Positions 1 through 9,065 of a stretch of DNA of 64,000 nt are shown here, piece after piece. The first letter of the stretch is position 1. Each line of letters starts with the position of its first letter. The position numbers and the translations under genes were made by a program. The notes beneath the pieces were generated by a model. That model was not told the origin of the DNA. It ran no database searches and worked only from the letters and a program-made list of their open reading frames with translations. The stretch spans positions 194,857,501-194,921,500 of the forward strand of contig NC_060207.1 of assembly GCF_021130785.1 (NCBI RefSeq), written 5' to 3'. The DNA comes from Homalodisca vitripennis. Its lineage: Eukaryota; Arthropoda; Insecta; Hemiptera; Cicadellidae.

Positions 1-727
1 ATTCTGAGTTGTAATTTATTATCTTTCGTGTTATGCTAAGTAGAAAAAAGCCAAACTAAAGGCTGATTTGTTGATTTTCAACATCTATAACAATTAATTG
101 CATAAGTAACACATTTATCAATGCTGTTTATGAAAATGTTATACAATATTGTGAACTGATAAACAACAAAATCCTAACCAACTAAACATAATTTATTTCA
201 GTAAATAATACATTTCCATGAAATAATTTTGTAATACAATACAAAATTACATGATTTTAAATAATCATTACACAAAACTTTATTTGAAGTATATGAGAAG
301 AGATTCTTAAGAGATGAGGGACTTGTACAGTATGCAGACTTAAGTTAACCATCATTAACACCAAAGTTATTTTTGTTGGGGGTTTTTAAACAATTGTATT
401 GAATGCTATATTTACCTGATTAATAATAAAATTATATAGTGAAAATCAATTAAAGATGATATATTACTAAAAGTAAGGCAGATTACTAAAATTTATTTCT
501 GTAACACTGAAAGGACCAGACTCTGCAGTACACAGTTGTAAAAAGAATAATTTACTGTTGAAGTTTGGAGGAGGAAAAGAAATCAAGTGTGTTTTCTCTA
601 GTGAAACTGATAAATTAGTATTACACTCTTTGTATAAGAATAAAAAAATTAAAACAAAATTACTAAGTTATGAAATATTTTTTACAATTTGTCCGCAACA
701 TAGTTTAATGCCTCAAACTTTAAGTCT
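1..727. other. AT-rich non-coding, possible galectin 3' UTR side
   Basis: No convincing coding exon or RNA gene is visible. If the small terminal exon proposed at 728-739 is right, this stretch holds the galectin 3' untranslated region read on the minus strand. Several minus-strand AATAAA-like polyadenylation signals (TTTATT on the plus strand) occur here, but such hexamers are common in sequence this AT-rich. Confidence 0.3.
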
Positions 728-739
728 TTACATATACTG
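728..739 (-). CDS. candidate terminal micro-exon of the galectin gene
   Basis: On the minus strand a pyrimidine-rich tract ends in cttgcag, followed by three codons (Gln-Tyr-Met) and TAA. The previous galectin exon (1151-1237) ends in phase 0, so this would close the frame at once. A second AG three bases later would give Tyr-Met-stop. This is only a splice-logic proposal. The true last exon could lie beyond the left edge, or among other short exons I cannot recognise. Confidence 0.3.
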   Translation of the reverse strand, partial: QYM

Positions 740-1150
740 CTGCAAGCCTAGGAGATCGGCAGTGAGGGAACAATACATATATCAAAAGGTATGCCACCAA
801 TATGATAATTTAATGTCACTCCATAAGTAAGGTTACATAGTTCAATATGTGTTTGTGTAGAAAAAGGAGATAAACTAACACCAAATAATCAACTCAATGC
901 TTCCTATCCCAAAATTCCTGGATCGTCTCAATAGCTCAGATTCTATCCATACATTGATTAGAGTACTTGAAGTCCTAACAGTCGGATCTCCTTTTTACTT
1001 TTATCCAACATTTGTTTCATGCATTTTACCCCAAACAATAATTGTAACTTTAAGAACCATCTTTCTTTTACAATCACGTTTAAACCTTCCCTCTCTCCTA
1101 CACACCCAATAACCTTAATTTATAAAATAAGTATTTTCCCAAGGACTTAC

Positions 1151-1237
1151 AGGACTGAGATGGCCTGTTAGGGCAGCTCCTGCCAGGCCCCCCGCCATCA
1201 TTGGTCCCATCATGCCCCCGCCATGGTGGCCTCCTAC
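1151..1237 (-). CDS. galectin tail exon, Gly/Met/Ala-rich (29 codons)
   Basis: The minus strand shows an acceptor (ctattgcag) at 1238 and a donor (gtaagt) at 1150. Both ends are in phase 0. The exon encodes a Gly/His/Met/Ala-rich peptide beginning VGGHHGGGMMGPMMAGG. The previous exon ends in ILGK in phase 0, so the join is clean. The segment has no recognisable fold and extends the low-complexity galectin tail. It is an exon because of the splice sites, frame and compositional continuity, not because of a known domain. Confidence 0.7.
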
Positions 1238-2476
1238 CTGCAATAGAAATAATATTCACAAAACAATTAGTTTTGTAGTTGTAATTACAAAACTAATTCA
1301 ACAGATGATGCAGAATATTGTAGACAGAATGGAGATGCTTATTTGTGAATCAAAGAGGAAAGTGTCTGTTTTTCACCTGAGAGAAGGTTTGCCACAATAG
1401 ATGGAGCCGAAGACAACAGACTCTTTGAGGGTGTCAAGGAGCTCTTTCTTCTCTTAGCACAAATTCTAACACAACTACGATTGATTTTAATAAATTGTAC
1501 ATTTAGACCTGTATTCAGAATCACCTTCATAAAGACAAAGGATGCACTGAAAGTTTTTTGCTCATAGTCTAGAGTACATGACTATGAAATTGGGAAATGA
1601 CTATGAGTTTATATAGTAATTGAGAAAGATAAATCAATTGCATTATCACTGTTAGAAGTGAATGGTTAGCAACTAACACAAGTAGCATTTAAGCAGCAAA
1701 CAGAGCCCAGCCAAAAAGGATAATAACAATAACATACAATGATAATAATGGAGTCTTTAATGACAAAAAGTGATGATGGTGTTAAATCACAACAAAGAAA
1801 GCAATCTTAGTTTAAAACATTTACAAATGTTAAATATTACAATACAGTAGTCATTTATAAAGAGTAAAAATCTTTCACTTCACACTAAGTATTATGCATT
1901 GTTATTAAGCTATAGAATAGAAAATTATTTAAATAAATTTATACAATCACAGAATGTGCTTGTATAGATAGAAACATTCCAAATTATTAAAGGTTTTACA
2001 AGATTGTCATACCAAAATGAATCTTTATAAAAATAATCGTCTGTAGAGCATTTATAAAGAACTATAGTAATTTTACAATATACTGCCCAGATTTTTCTTT
2101 AAAATGGAAATTTGTCCTTTCTTCATTAAAAAGCCTACACCATTCACGTAAATCTCCTTTATTCATTACAGCTTCAATAAGCTGCCTTAAAATTCAGCAG
2201 GGAAAATTTAAACCTGTTTAAAATAATAATACCACAGTGTACTTTAAAATCGGTGGGATTATTGATCGACATAGCAACAAACGAAGCAGTATAATCACAC
2301 AACCAACACCAGCAAAGACGTAAAACATGTCTGCGGTATAGTGGAGGACTGGCTAAACTTGTCTGTAGGCTCAATTGATCATAATTACAATAAAAGATTT
2401 AAAGCCAATTTTCAATATCCTATACAGTGACTGCGCCTAGCAGAAAAAACTCTAATATACACGGCAAAAAAACTAT

Positions 2477-2552
2477 ACAATAAGTTACCTCAAAAATATA
2501 AACATTTAATCAATTCAAAAACATTTAAAAGCAAACTAACAGAAGGATGATC
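2477..2552 (+). pseudogene. possible LINE reverse-transcriptase C-terminal fragment
   Basis: A short plus-strand reading containing KLYNKLPQKYKHLINSKTFK resembles the conserved C-terminal tail (the KLYNxLP... region) of several insect non-LTR polyproteins. It ends in TGA. No RT catalytic motif is seen upstream, so this would be a heavily truncated relic inside the galectin intron. The match is from memory of the family and is short. Confidence 0.35.
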
Positions 2553-3371
2553 TGGCATGTTATCTGAGGTCAGGAAAGTACCGATCGAAAATGCCCCTGG
2601 CTATCAGTGCAGGCTTCAGCAGCCCTGCAATGCTTGCAAAAAAAGGAAAACATTCCTCTAGACAGTACTCAAATTCAAGCTCAGATTACGTGAGCTCTCA
2701 TAAACTTTCTTTGGTACTACTAATATCATCCTAATCTAAACCTACTTATATCGCTTGGTAACAAATAGTACATAAGACAGAGTGGCCTCCAAATAATACC
2801 AAAGTACAAAATTTTATTTTATCGCTTCATTATTCTCAAATTAAATAAATATCTCAGCTACAAAAAGAGGTAGAAATTTTTGTTAAACACCTTAATCATT
2901 GTGATTTGTTCCAATTGTTGTGTCCACAGATTGTTTTTTTGTCTCTGTAATATTAGAAGATAATAACTAAATATTGCATAAAATTTCAATACTACAAAAA
3001 TAAACAATCTAACGGCAGTAAGAAGTTTATTTATATGCTTTTATCAACAACACTTGTACAGAACATTCTTTTAAATTGTCAGTATATCTTCATCACCATA
3101 ATTTTAAACTACAACTAACAATTATTTTCCCCAAACTGGTACGCAATTTTCATTAATTTTATATGCTTCTTATGAAAATTTATGGTCATCTAGTTTTTAT
3201 GTTAGGAAAACATCTAAGCATATTATAGTTTTTGAAAAGTATTAGATGTCATACACACATAAAAGTATTACTGTTTTATATTAAAGAAATCGTAAATATG
3301 TATACAACTATTGACAGAAAAATATGTTTCCAAAACTTCTAGAACAATAATCATGTCCATCCATAATCCAC

Positions 3372-3621
3372 CCTAAAATGGTAGCCGTGCTATAAGTGAA
3401 TATATTGGATAAAAAGAAAGTTTAATTAAAATCATGCTAAGCAAAAAAATATTGTATCGGATAGAAAAATATAGTAAAATAATCATGTTCATCCATCCTA
3501 AAATGGTAGCCGTGCTATAAGTGAATATATTGGATAAAAAGAAAGTTTAATTAAAATCATGCTAAGCAAAAAGATATTGTATCAGGTAGAAAAATATGAT
3601 CATATACATCCTAAAACTACT
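3372..3621. repeat. 125-bp tandem duplication
   Basis: A segment starting CCTAAAATGGTAGCCGTGC at 3372 recurs at 3497 with only a few substitutions (period 125 bp). It includes the block ending ...CATGCTAAGCAAAAA. It lies inside a galectin intron. The near identity points to a recent local duplication. Confidence 0.85.
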
Positions 3622-4221
3622 AAAATTTATTAACAGCGTTCATTTGTAAACCGTAAATACATGTTATTTTAAACTTGAAAGCCTAAACACATTGTTTAAC
3701 ACATTTTTCCATATTTTTAGAATGACTGTGATTTAGAAATACATTATAATAAAACAGCATGTTATAAAACGAAATTTGGATACATTCAAAACATTAATTT
3801 TACCTCATTGTTATGTACAAATAGTACAACACCAAGGTATGATATACATAATTTTACTTTGTATTTCTTGCAGGGATAAGGGCCACAGTGAAAACTTAAC
3901 GAAGTGGAGAGGAGTAACAAAGCTAAGTAAAGTTACTGTAACAGTTTAAATGATGATATATTCAATTTTTTTTACGTATCAAAAATGTTGTTCCAAAGGC
4001 TACCTCCAACGTCTATCAAGACATTAAAATAGTCTACCATTTTCCGAATGTACCAAAGGGTGATTTTATAATCACAAACTCAAATTTTGTTATCAGTAAA
4101 GTTGTATGAGCCAAAAACAACAATTAATATCAAACCAAAAAGCCAGCATGCACTCCTACAATTACAGTTCTCTAAAGGATGGGAATGTTACGCTTGAAGC
4201 AAGCGTTCCTCAGTTACTTAC

Positions 4222-4479
4222 TTTGCCTAATATTTTGTTGCCTATTACTGTGCCAGCAACAGCCATTCCTGCTTGTTCTAATACGGATGGTTTTTTGTAA
4301 GGCTGGGTACCTGGATAAACTTGTGAATTTTGAGTTGGGTAGGGTGATGGATTTTGTGTAGGATAAGGCTGAGTGGGATAAGGTTGAGCGGGATACGGTT
4401 GAGGTGGATAAGGTTGAGCTGAATGAGGTTGAGTAGGATAAGGCTGGAAGTTTGATGCGGGATACGGAGATGTAGCTTG
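4222..4479 (-). CDS. galectin tail exon: PYP(T/A)Q repeats plus hydrophobic Gly/Ala segment
   Basis: The minus-strand acceptor (ttccag) is at 4480 and the donor (gtaagt) at 4221. The exon is 86 codons, phase 0 at both ends. The first ~60 residues are a repeat of QPYPTQ/QPYPAQ units (about eight Tyr-Pro steps), intrinsically disordered in character. The last ~25 residues (VLEQAGMAVAGTVIGNKILGK) form a short amphipathic or hydrophobic stretch. The preceding exon ends ...PGYPGYP in phase 0, so this continues the galectin protein. Similar Pro/Tyr/Gly/Gln tails in other proteins mediate self-association; that role here is inferred. Confidence 0.8.
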
Positions 4480-5129
4480 CTGGAAAAGAATGCATACAAT
4501 TAGTTTGATTAACAGCAGACACAAGACATATGACATAAGCTTGTGAAAAGATTTGGTAGAAAGACATAAACAAGCAGCAGATAAACATTATAGCAAAAAT
4601 AGGCAGTTATTAAAAAATGCTTAAAGAAATTCTCAAGACAGACAGTTTTATATACATTTTTTGTAAAATAAAGAAAACTACGTAAAATTACATCAAAAAT
4701 TTCTTAGTACAAAATAGGACATGAAATATAACAATGTGATGAGAAATACTACCCTACAAACAAAACACACAATTATTCAGATACAAAACTGTACAAACAA
4801 TTTTAAGCTTTTAGTAATGAATATGCAGTTTGTTTCCAACAAATATGTACAGGAGATACAGATCTCTGTCACTAACTACATAAAGTTGTATGTTTGTTCA
4901 ATGTAATAATGTAAAAAACATTTAATTATTTATTTGTATGGTTATTAATCAAAATGTGACTACTGATTATGCATGATTCAAAAATAAGTAATCGCATAAT
5001 AAATAAATAAATATACTATATATATACCGGGTGAGTTTTTTAAAGTGATCCAATAGCTAACTTTTAATTACACGACTTAGTACACACTTTAAATTTGGAA
5101 CTTTCTCAGTTTTAAGTTTCACTCAAAAA

Positions 5130-6100
5130 AACACTCAAATTTTTTGAAGATGGCCGCTATTTTCCAATATGGTGGCCAACTTTAAAATCTTTTATGGAAC
5201 ACCATGTATTTTATGTTTTTTTTAGATTCTACTCAAAAAATAAGACATTTTTGCTATTGAGAGTTTTTCAATATCTCTAATGGTTCAGGAGCTACGTGGA
5301 CTGGAAGTTTTCATCATCAGTGGCATGAACTCTTAAAGCATGTTTAATCAATGTTAGTTTTATGTGTTGTTAGTGTTTTGTTATGTGTGTAGTTTGTATG
5401 TGTTTTGATATTAGACATATTTTATGCTGAGCATTAATCATTTTGCTTTGATATTCATTTAACTTTTCAACTAAATGTTTAGTAAAAAAAACAATTGAGA
5501 TAAAAAAAGATTTCAGTAGCGACTTAGATAGATCGCAGTTAAACAAACTCATTTAAAGAATACATATTTTACTGAACACATTTAAAAATTATATAAAAAA
5601 TTATTATTGTAATAGCAATACCAAAACAAAGGACCAGTTCTAATAGCTTAGTAACTTTACAAGTTCAAATCAAATGTTCGAAGTGCCGCCCTTCTGTCTC
5701 AATTCACTTTCTGAGTCGTTGCCTATGCACTCTTTGTACCCTGATTAAAATGTCTTCGCCAATTAAGCTGCACTCGTTGCGTATCCTTTCACGCATGTCT
5801 TCGGGAGTTGTAGGGGGCGTGCCTTATCCTTTATGGCTCCCCACAGAAAAAATCCAAAGGACACATAAAACTAACATTGATTAAACGTGCTTTAAGAGTT
5901 CATGCCATTGATGATGAAAACTTCCAATCCACGTAGCTCCTGAACCATTAGAGATATTGAAAAACTCTCAATAGCAAAAATGTCTTATTTTTTAGAGTAG
6001 AATCTAAAAACAACATAAAATACAGGGTGTTCCATAAAAGATTTTAAAGTTGGCCACCATATTGGAAAATGACGGCCATCTTCAAAAAATTCGAAAGTGT
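5130..6100. mobile_element. foldback element derived from an IS630/Tc1-mariner-type transposon
   Basis: Two inverted arms of about 237 bp (5130-5366 and 5862-6100) face each other. They share GAAGATGGCCG..., the gggtgttccat-type motif and GTTCATGCCAnTGATGATG-type stretches. The loop holds a minus-strand transposase relic (separate entry). TACAGGGTGTTCCAT/ACCGGGTG sequences are typical termini or internal repeats of a widespread arthropod DDE_3 transposon group. Outside the left arm another ACCGGGTG occurs near 5028, so the true element may start about 100 bp further left. Confidence 0.7.
5665..5862 (-). pseudogene. DDE_3 (IS630-type) transposase C-terminal relic
   Basis: The minus strand reads DMRERIRNECSLIGEDILIR, then a basic stretch, one stop codon and EGRHFEHLI. 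This is the usual C-terminus of arthropod DDE_3 transposases (TPEDMRxRIxxAC... then GxHFEHL). Just upstream, a frameshifted SFGFFLWGAIKDKA matches the DFFLWGxLKDKVY block. Only about 60 residues remain, with a frameshift and a stop, so it is inactive. It sits in the loop of the foldback element at 5130-6100. Confidence 0.65.
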
Positions 6101-6683
6101 ATTTCTGTAAAAATGTGATAAATATCTCTAAAGATAAAATTGTATTGAAGTTTTTGCAAGTCGTAACAGCGTGTAGGCGTATGACACAAAAACTCACATA
6201 GCGCCAAAGAGTAATAACATATTACTGTTTTTATAACGTATATTTGTTATTTTACTATACTAAATTGCAAACAAAAAATATTATTGACTTATAGCAATAT
6301 GATGTTACTACAAAGTTTTATTGTGATTCAGGTAAATCTCTCATAGTTTATCAAACTAAAACTTGTAAAACAATATTAGCTGCAGTGACATGAACATTTG
6401 CTACCAAGTACTTTTTCCACCTATATTCCACACAACTTATGCAGTGTTTAATGCCTTAGTGAATGAGATATTTAATCTCAAGCTTAACACATAAGAGAGA
6501 TTAACGCAAGACCAACAAAGACCAACTCTTTTTTTCTTACTTTAATTTACTATTTAGTTTTGCCTATATCCATGTGCTAAATTTATTTAGTTCATAACAA
6601 GTAGAACTTAATAACTATTCACCTCATCCATCCTGTGAGCTCTGTGTAAAACACCTTGGCTGGTTATTTTATATATATATATA

Positions 6684-6740
6684 TAATTGAGTATTAAAAG
6701 TGAGTAATTCATAATCACGTTACAGAGTATGTTCTTAAAC

Positions 6741-6789
<49 letters not shown>

Positions 6790-6849
6790 TTAGTTTAAGA
6801 ACATACTCTGTAACGTGATTATGAATTACTCACTTTTAATACTCAATTA
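6684..6849. repeat. 63-bp-arm inverted repeat around a (TA)n core
   Basis: Left arm 6684-6746 starts TAATTGAGTATTAAAAGTGA. Right arm 6787-6849 is its reverse complement, ending TCACTTTTAATACTCAATTA, with essentially no mismatches. The 40-bp centre is pure TA dinucleotide. Such a palindrome can extrude a cruciform, and is a plausible MITE or replication-slippage product. Confidence 0.9.
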
Positions 6850-7497
6850 AGGATCAATACTCAGGGGGTTATAAATGAGGACAAATTAATGATCCTTACA
6901 AATTATATGTAACAATGTTTTTAATGTGTTCTTTAATAAGTGACGTGAGATAACAGACTTGCAGCATTTTTATCTTTGACTTAATTATTGACTAACAGAA
7001 ATATTAATAACAATTCAAGTAATCAGACTTAGTCACAACAGATAACTTATCACACCTGATTAGTTGCATCAATGGTTTCATGGGGCCTGCCTTTCTCACC
7101 AACAACAGACTTTATTTCTGTGGCTTTAATTTTTTGCAGTCTACCCACTTTTCTGTTTATCCATATAAGCCCAATACTTAGTATACAACAAGCTACTAGC
7201 TAGATGAGCTGATGTTCCCAAACATATAATGTGGGTACAAATGAGATATTTGAAAATCTTTATTATAATTCTGTTGTAGAGATATTCAATTTAAATTTAC
7301 ATTAAAACATAATAAAAGTTAGTTTCAATGAACAGTTCTGGAGCAATTGGAAATAATTTAAAACCCGTTGAAGTTAGTAAGAAGACAGAAGTACACCACA
7401 CCACGTGTCATAACAGGCTTTGCTGAAGTTGCATGCAAAATTAATTCAAATCTATGGCTTGTGACAGGTCAAATTACGACATTTGAATATTCGCGGG

Positions 7498-7569
7498 GAA
7501 TTGGCAGACTGTGACGACAGTGAATTGGCAGACTGTGACATCAGTGAATTGGCAGACTGTGACGTCAGT
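7498..7569 (+). promoter_or_regulatory. three 24-bp repeats carrying CRE/ATF-like sites
   Basis: Three tandem copies of GAATTGGCAGACTGTGACnn start at 7498, 7522 and 7546. The third contains a perfect TGACGTCA (7560-7567). The first two carry one-base variants (TGACGACA, TGACATCA). A further perfect TGACGTCA lies at 7754-7761. The repeats sit at the start of the LTR, the U3 position where retroelement enhancers lie. TGACGTCA is the CREB/ATF consensus; binding here is inferred. Confidence 0.6.
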
Positions 7570-7896
7570 GAATCACATGTTGTCGGAATTGAGATTTATT
7601 TAATTAATAACGGAAAAATATATTAAACTTTATACGGGAACAAATTTAATTAATTAAAATGAGTTAAACATAACCAAAATTCGTGTTTTACAAAAGTACT
7701 AAATAAAATTACGCAGAAAAGCCAATTGTGGGATAAAATGACTTGCGTATTGATGACGTCAGAAAGCACATGTTGCTAAAAATTTAAATAAAAAAGCTTT
7801 AGAAAAATAATAAAAGAAAATAGAAAGACTTAAATTGATCAATTATAGTGAACGTGATAAATTTCGACAATTATAAGAAAAGAATCAAACTATATT

Positions 7897-8238
7897 CAAT
7901 CGTGAAGACGCTGATTTGAACGGGAGAGGGGATGAACATTGTTTGGGCCGCTATGCGTGGTTTTTAGAGAGAGAATCCTTCTTCTCTGTCTGGACTTGAA
8001 GCAGCGAGGACGTCTACTCGTATAGATCCTCATGGTACAGTAGTGATGAAATTAATATGAAACTGTACAATCGTGAAGACGCTGATTTGAACGGGAGAGG
8101 GGATGAACATTGTTTGGGCCGCTATGCGTGGTTTTTAGAGAGAGAATCCTTCTTCTCTGTCTGGACTTGAAGCAGCGAGGACGTCTACTCGTATAGATCC
8201 TCATGGTACAGTAGTGATGAAATTAATATGAAACTGTA
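7897..8238 (+). repeat. 171-bp tandem duplication inside the 5' LTR
   Basis: The block starting CAATCGTGAAGACGCTGATT at 7897 recurs at 8068 with near identity. The 3' LTR has a single copy (from about 14459). LTRs are identical when an element inserts, so the duplication arose in this copy after insertion, or by recombination with another copy. Confidence 0.9.
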
Positions 8239-8784
8239 CAATAGTGCATTGAAGTTGTAATAAGGCATGGGATGTTGTGTTAGTGAACAAATTATCAAAG
8301 CAAAGTGAGTAGAATTAGACAGTATAACATAAAATAAATTGACATCAAGGTCATTTGCTTTGTCTTTCATTGATTATCCCATCTACAAAGAAATGTGGTA
8401 AGTAAGAAAATAAACTTTAACTTGAAGAGTATTACTTTCAAGGCTTATTAGAGTCAGGGTGATTAATGAAACACAGTGAATATTTTTGAACTTTATCATG
8501 ATGTAAATAATCATATTGATCAGAACTTTCAATGGAGTAATATTGACTTTTGAACCATCATTCAACCTATTTAAAAAACCTGAGATAGATATAGACCCAG
8601 TGCTGGTGATATAAACAACGCCACAGACATTGAGGTTTGATTGTTGTTTAAATACCGACGTGAAGCGGGTAGCACAACCAACGAGGGGCGGCACACTTGG
8701 AAAACTGATCGTGAGAAAATTGGCACAACAAACGTGGGACCTGGAACGTAGCAGAATGGCGACCAAAGTGGATCCGTAGCAAAA

Positions 8785-8810
8785 TGGCGCACCAACTGGA
8801 GGGCTCGAAC
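8785..8810 (+). other. primer-binding site, tRNA-Lys-like
   Basis: TGGCGCACCAACTGGAGGGC followed by TCGAAC begins three bases after the 5' LTR. It is close to the complement of the 3' end of insect tRNA-Lys(CUU), whose PBS form is TGGCGCCCAACGTGGGGCTC, with a few differences. The primer assignment rests on this resemblance. Confidence 0.75.
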
Positions 8811-9065
8811 TTCCACAATTAAATTTAAGTAGGTTAGTGGTAGCCTATTTTAGACCAAGTGAAGATCACTGTTTTTTATATAATTGTATTTTCAGGTGTG
8901 TGTCTAGAATAAGTATGATAAATTATTGTTAGCCTATAAGTTTGATAACTTTGAACACAGCCTAGTTATAATATAAATTTGTAAAATTTTCCTGGTAGGC
9001 TAGTAAAACAAATATTAGGCCTAAATTAATAACAAAAATTTTCAAATTAAACATAGGCTATAAAA

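Larger units (their letters stand above)
1238..4221 (-). other. galectin intron (3.0 kb) with decayed repeats
   Basis: This interval lies between two galectin exons. It contains a possible LINE 3'-end fragment near 2.48 kb and a 125-bp tandem duplication at 3.37-3.62 kb. The rest is AT-rich sequence in which I see no gene. Confidence 0.6.
4480..7455 (-). other. galectin intron, left part: foldback element, palindrome and unassigned sequence
   Basis: This is the part of the 12.3-kb galectin intron lying left of the LTR element. It holds the foldback DDE element (5.1-6.1 kb) and the (TA)n palindrome (6.68-6.85 kb). No host exon is seen. Confidence 0.6.
7460..8781 (+). repeat. 5' LTR (1322 bp)
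   Basis: It starts TGTGACAGGTCAAATTACGA and ends GTGGATCCGTAGCA, matching the 3' LTR over its whole length. Differences from the 3' LTR are three rather than two 24-bp CRE-containing units, a 171-bp tandem duplication at 7897-8238, and an extra GAATGGCGACC-like insert near the end. An AATAAA signal occurs near 8334. The U3/R/U5 borders cannot be set by eye. Confidence 0.93.

Noticed and set aside
4214..4588. Ser/Thr-rich and Leu/Ile-rich reading frames opposite or offset to the PYP-repeat exon
   Set aside because: They are alternate frames of a repetitive exon. Only the frame encoding PYP repeats joins both neighbouring galectin exons with correct phase and splice sites.
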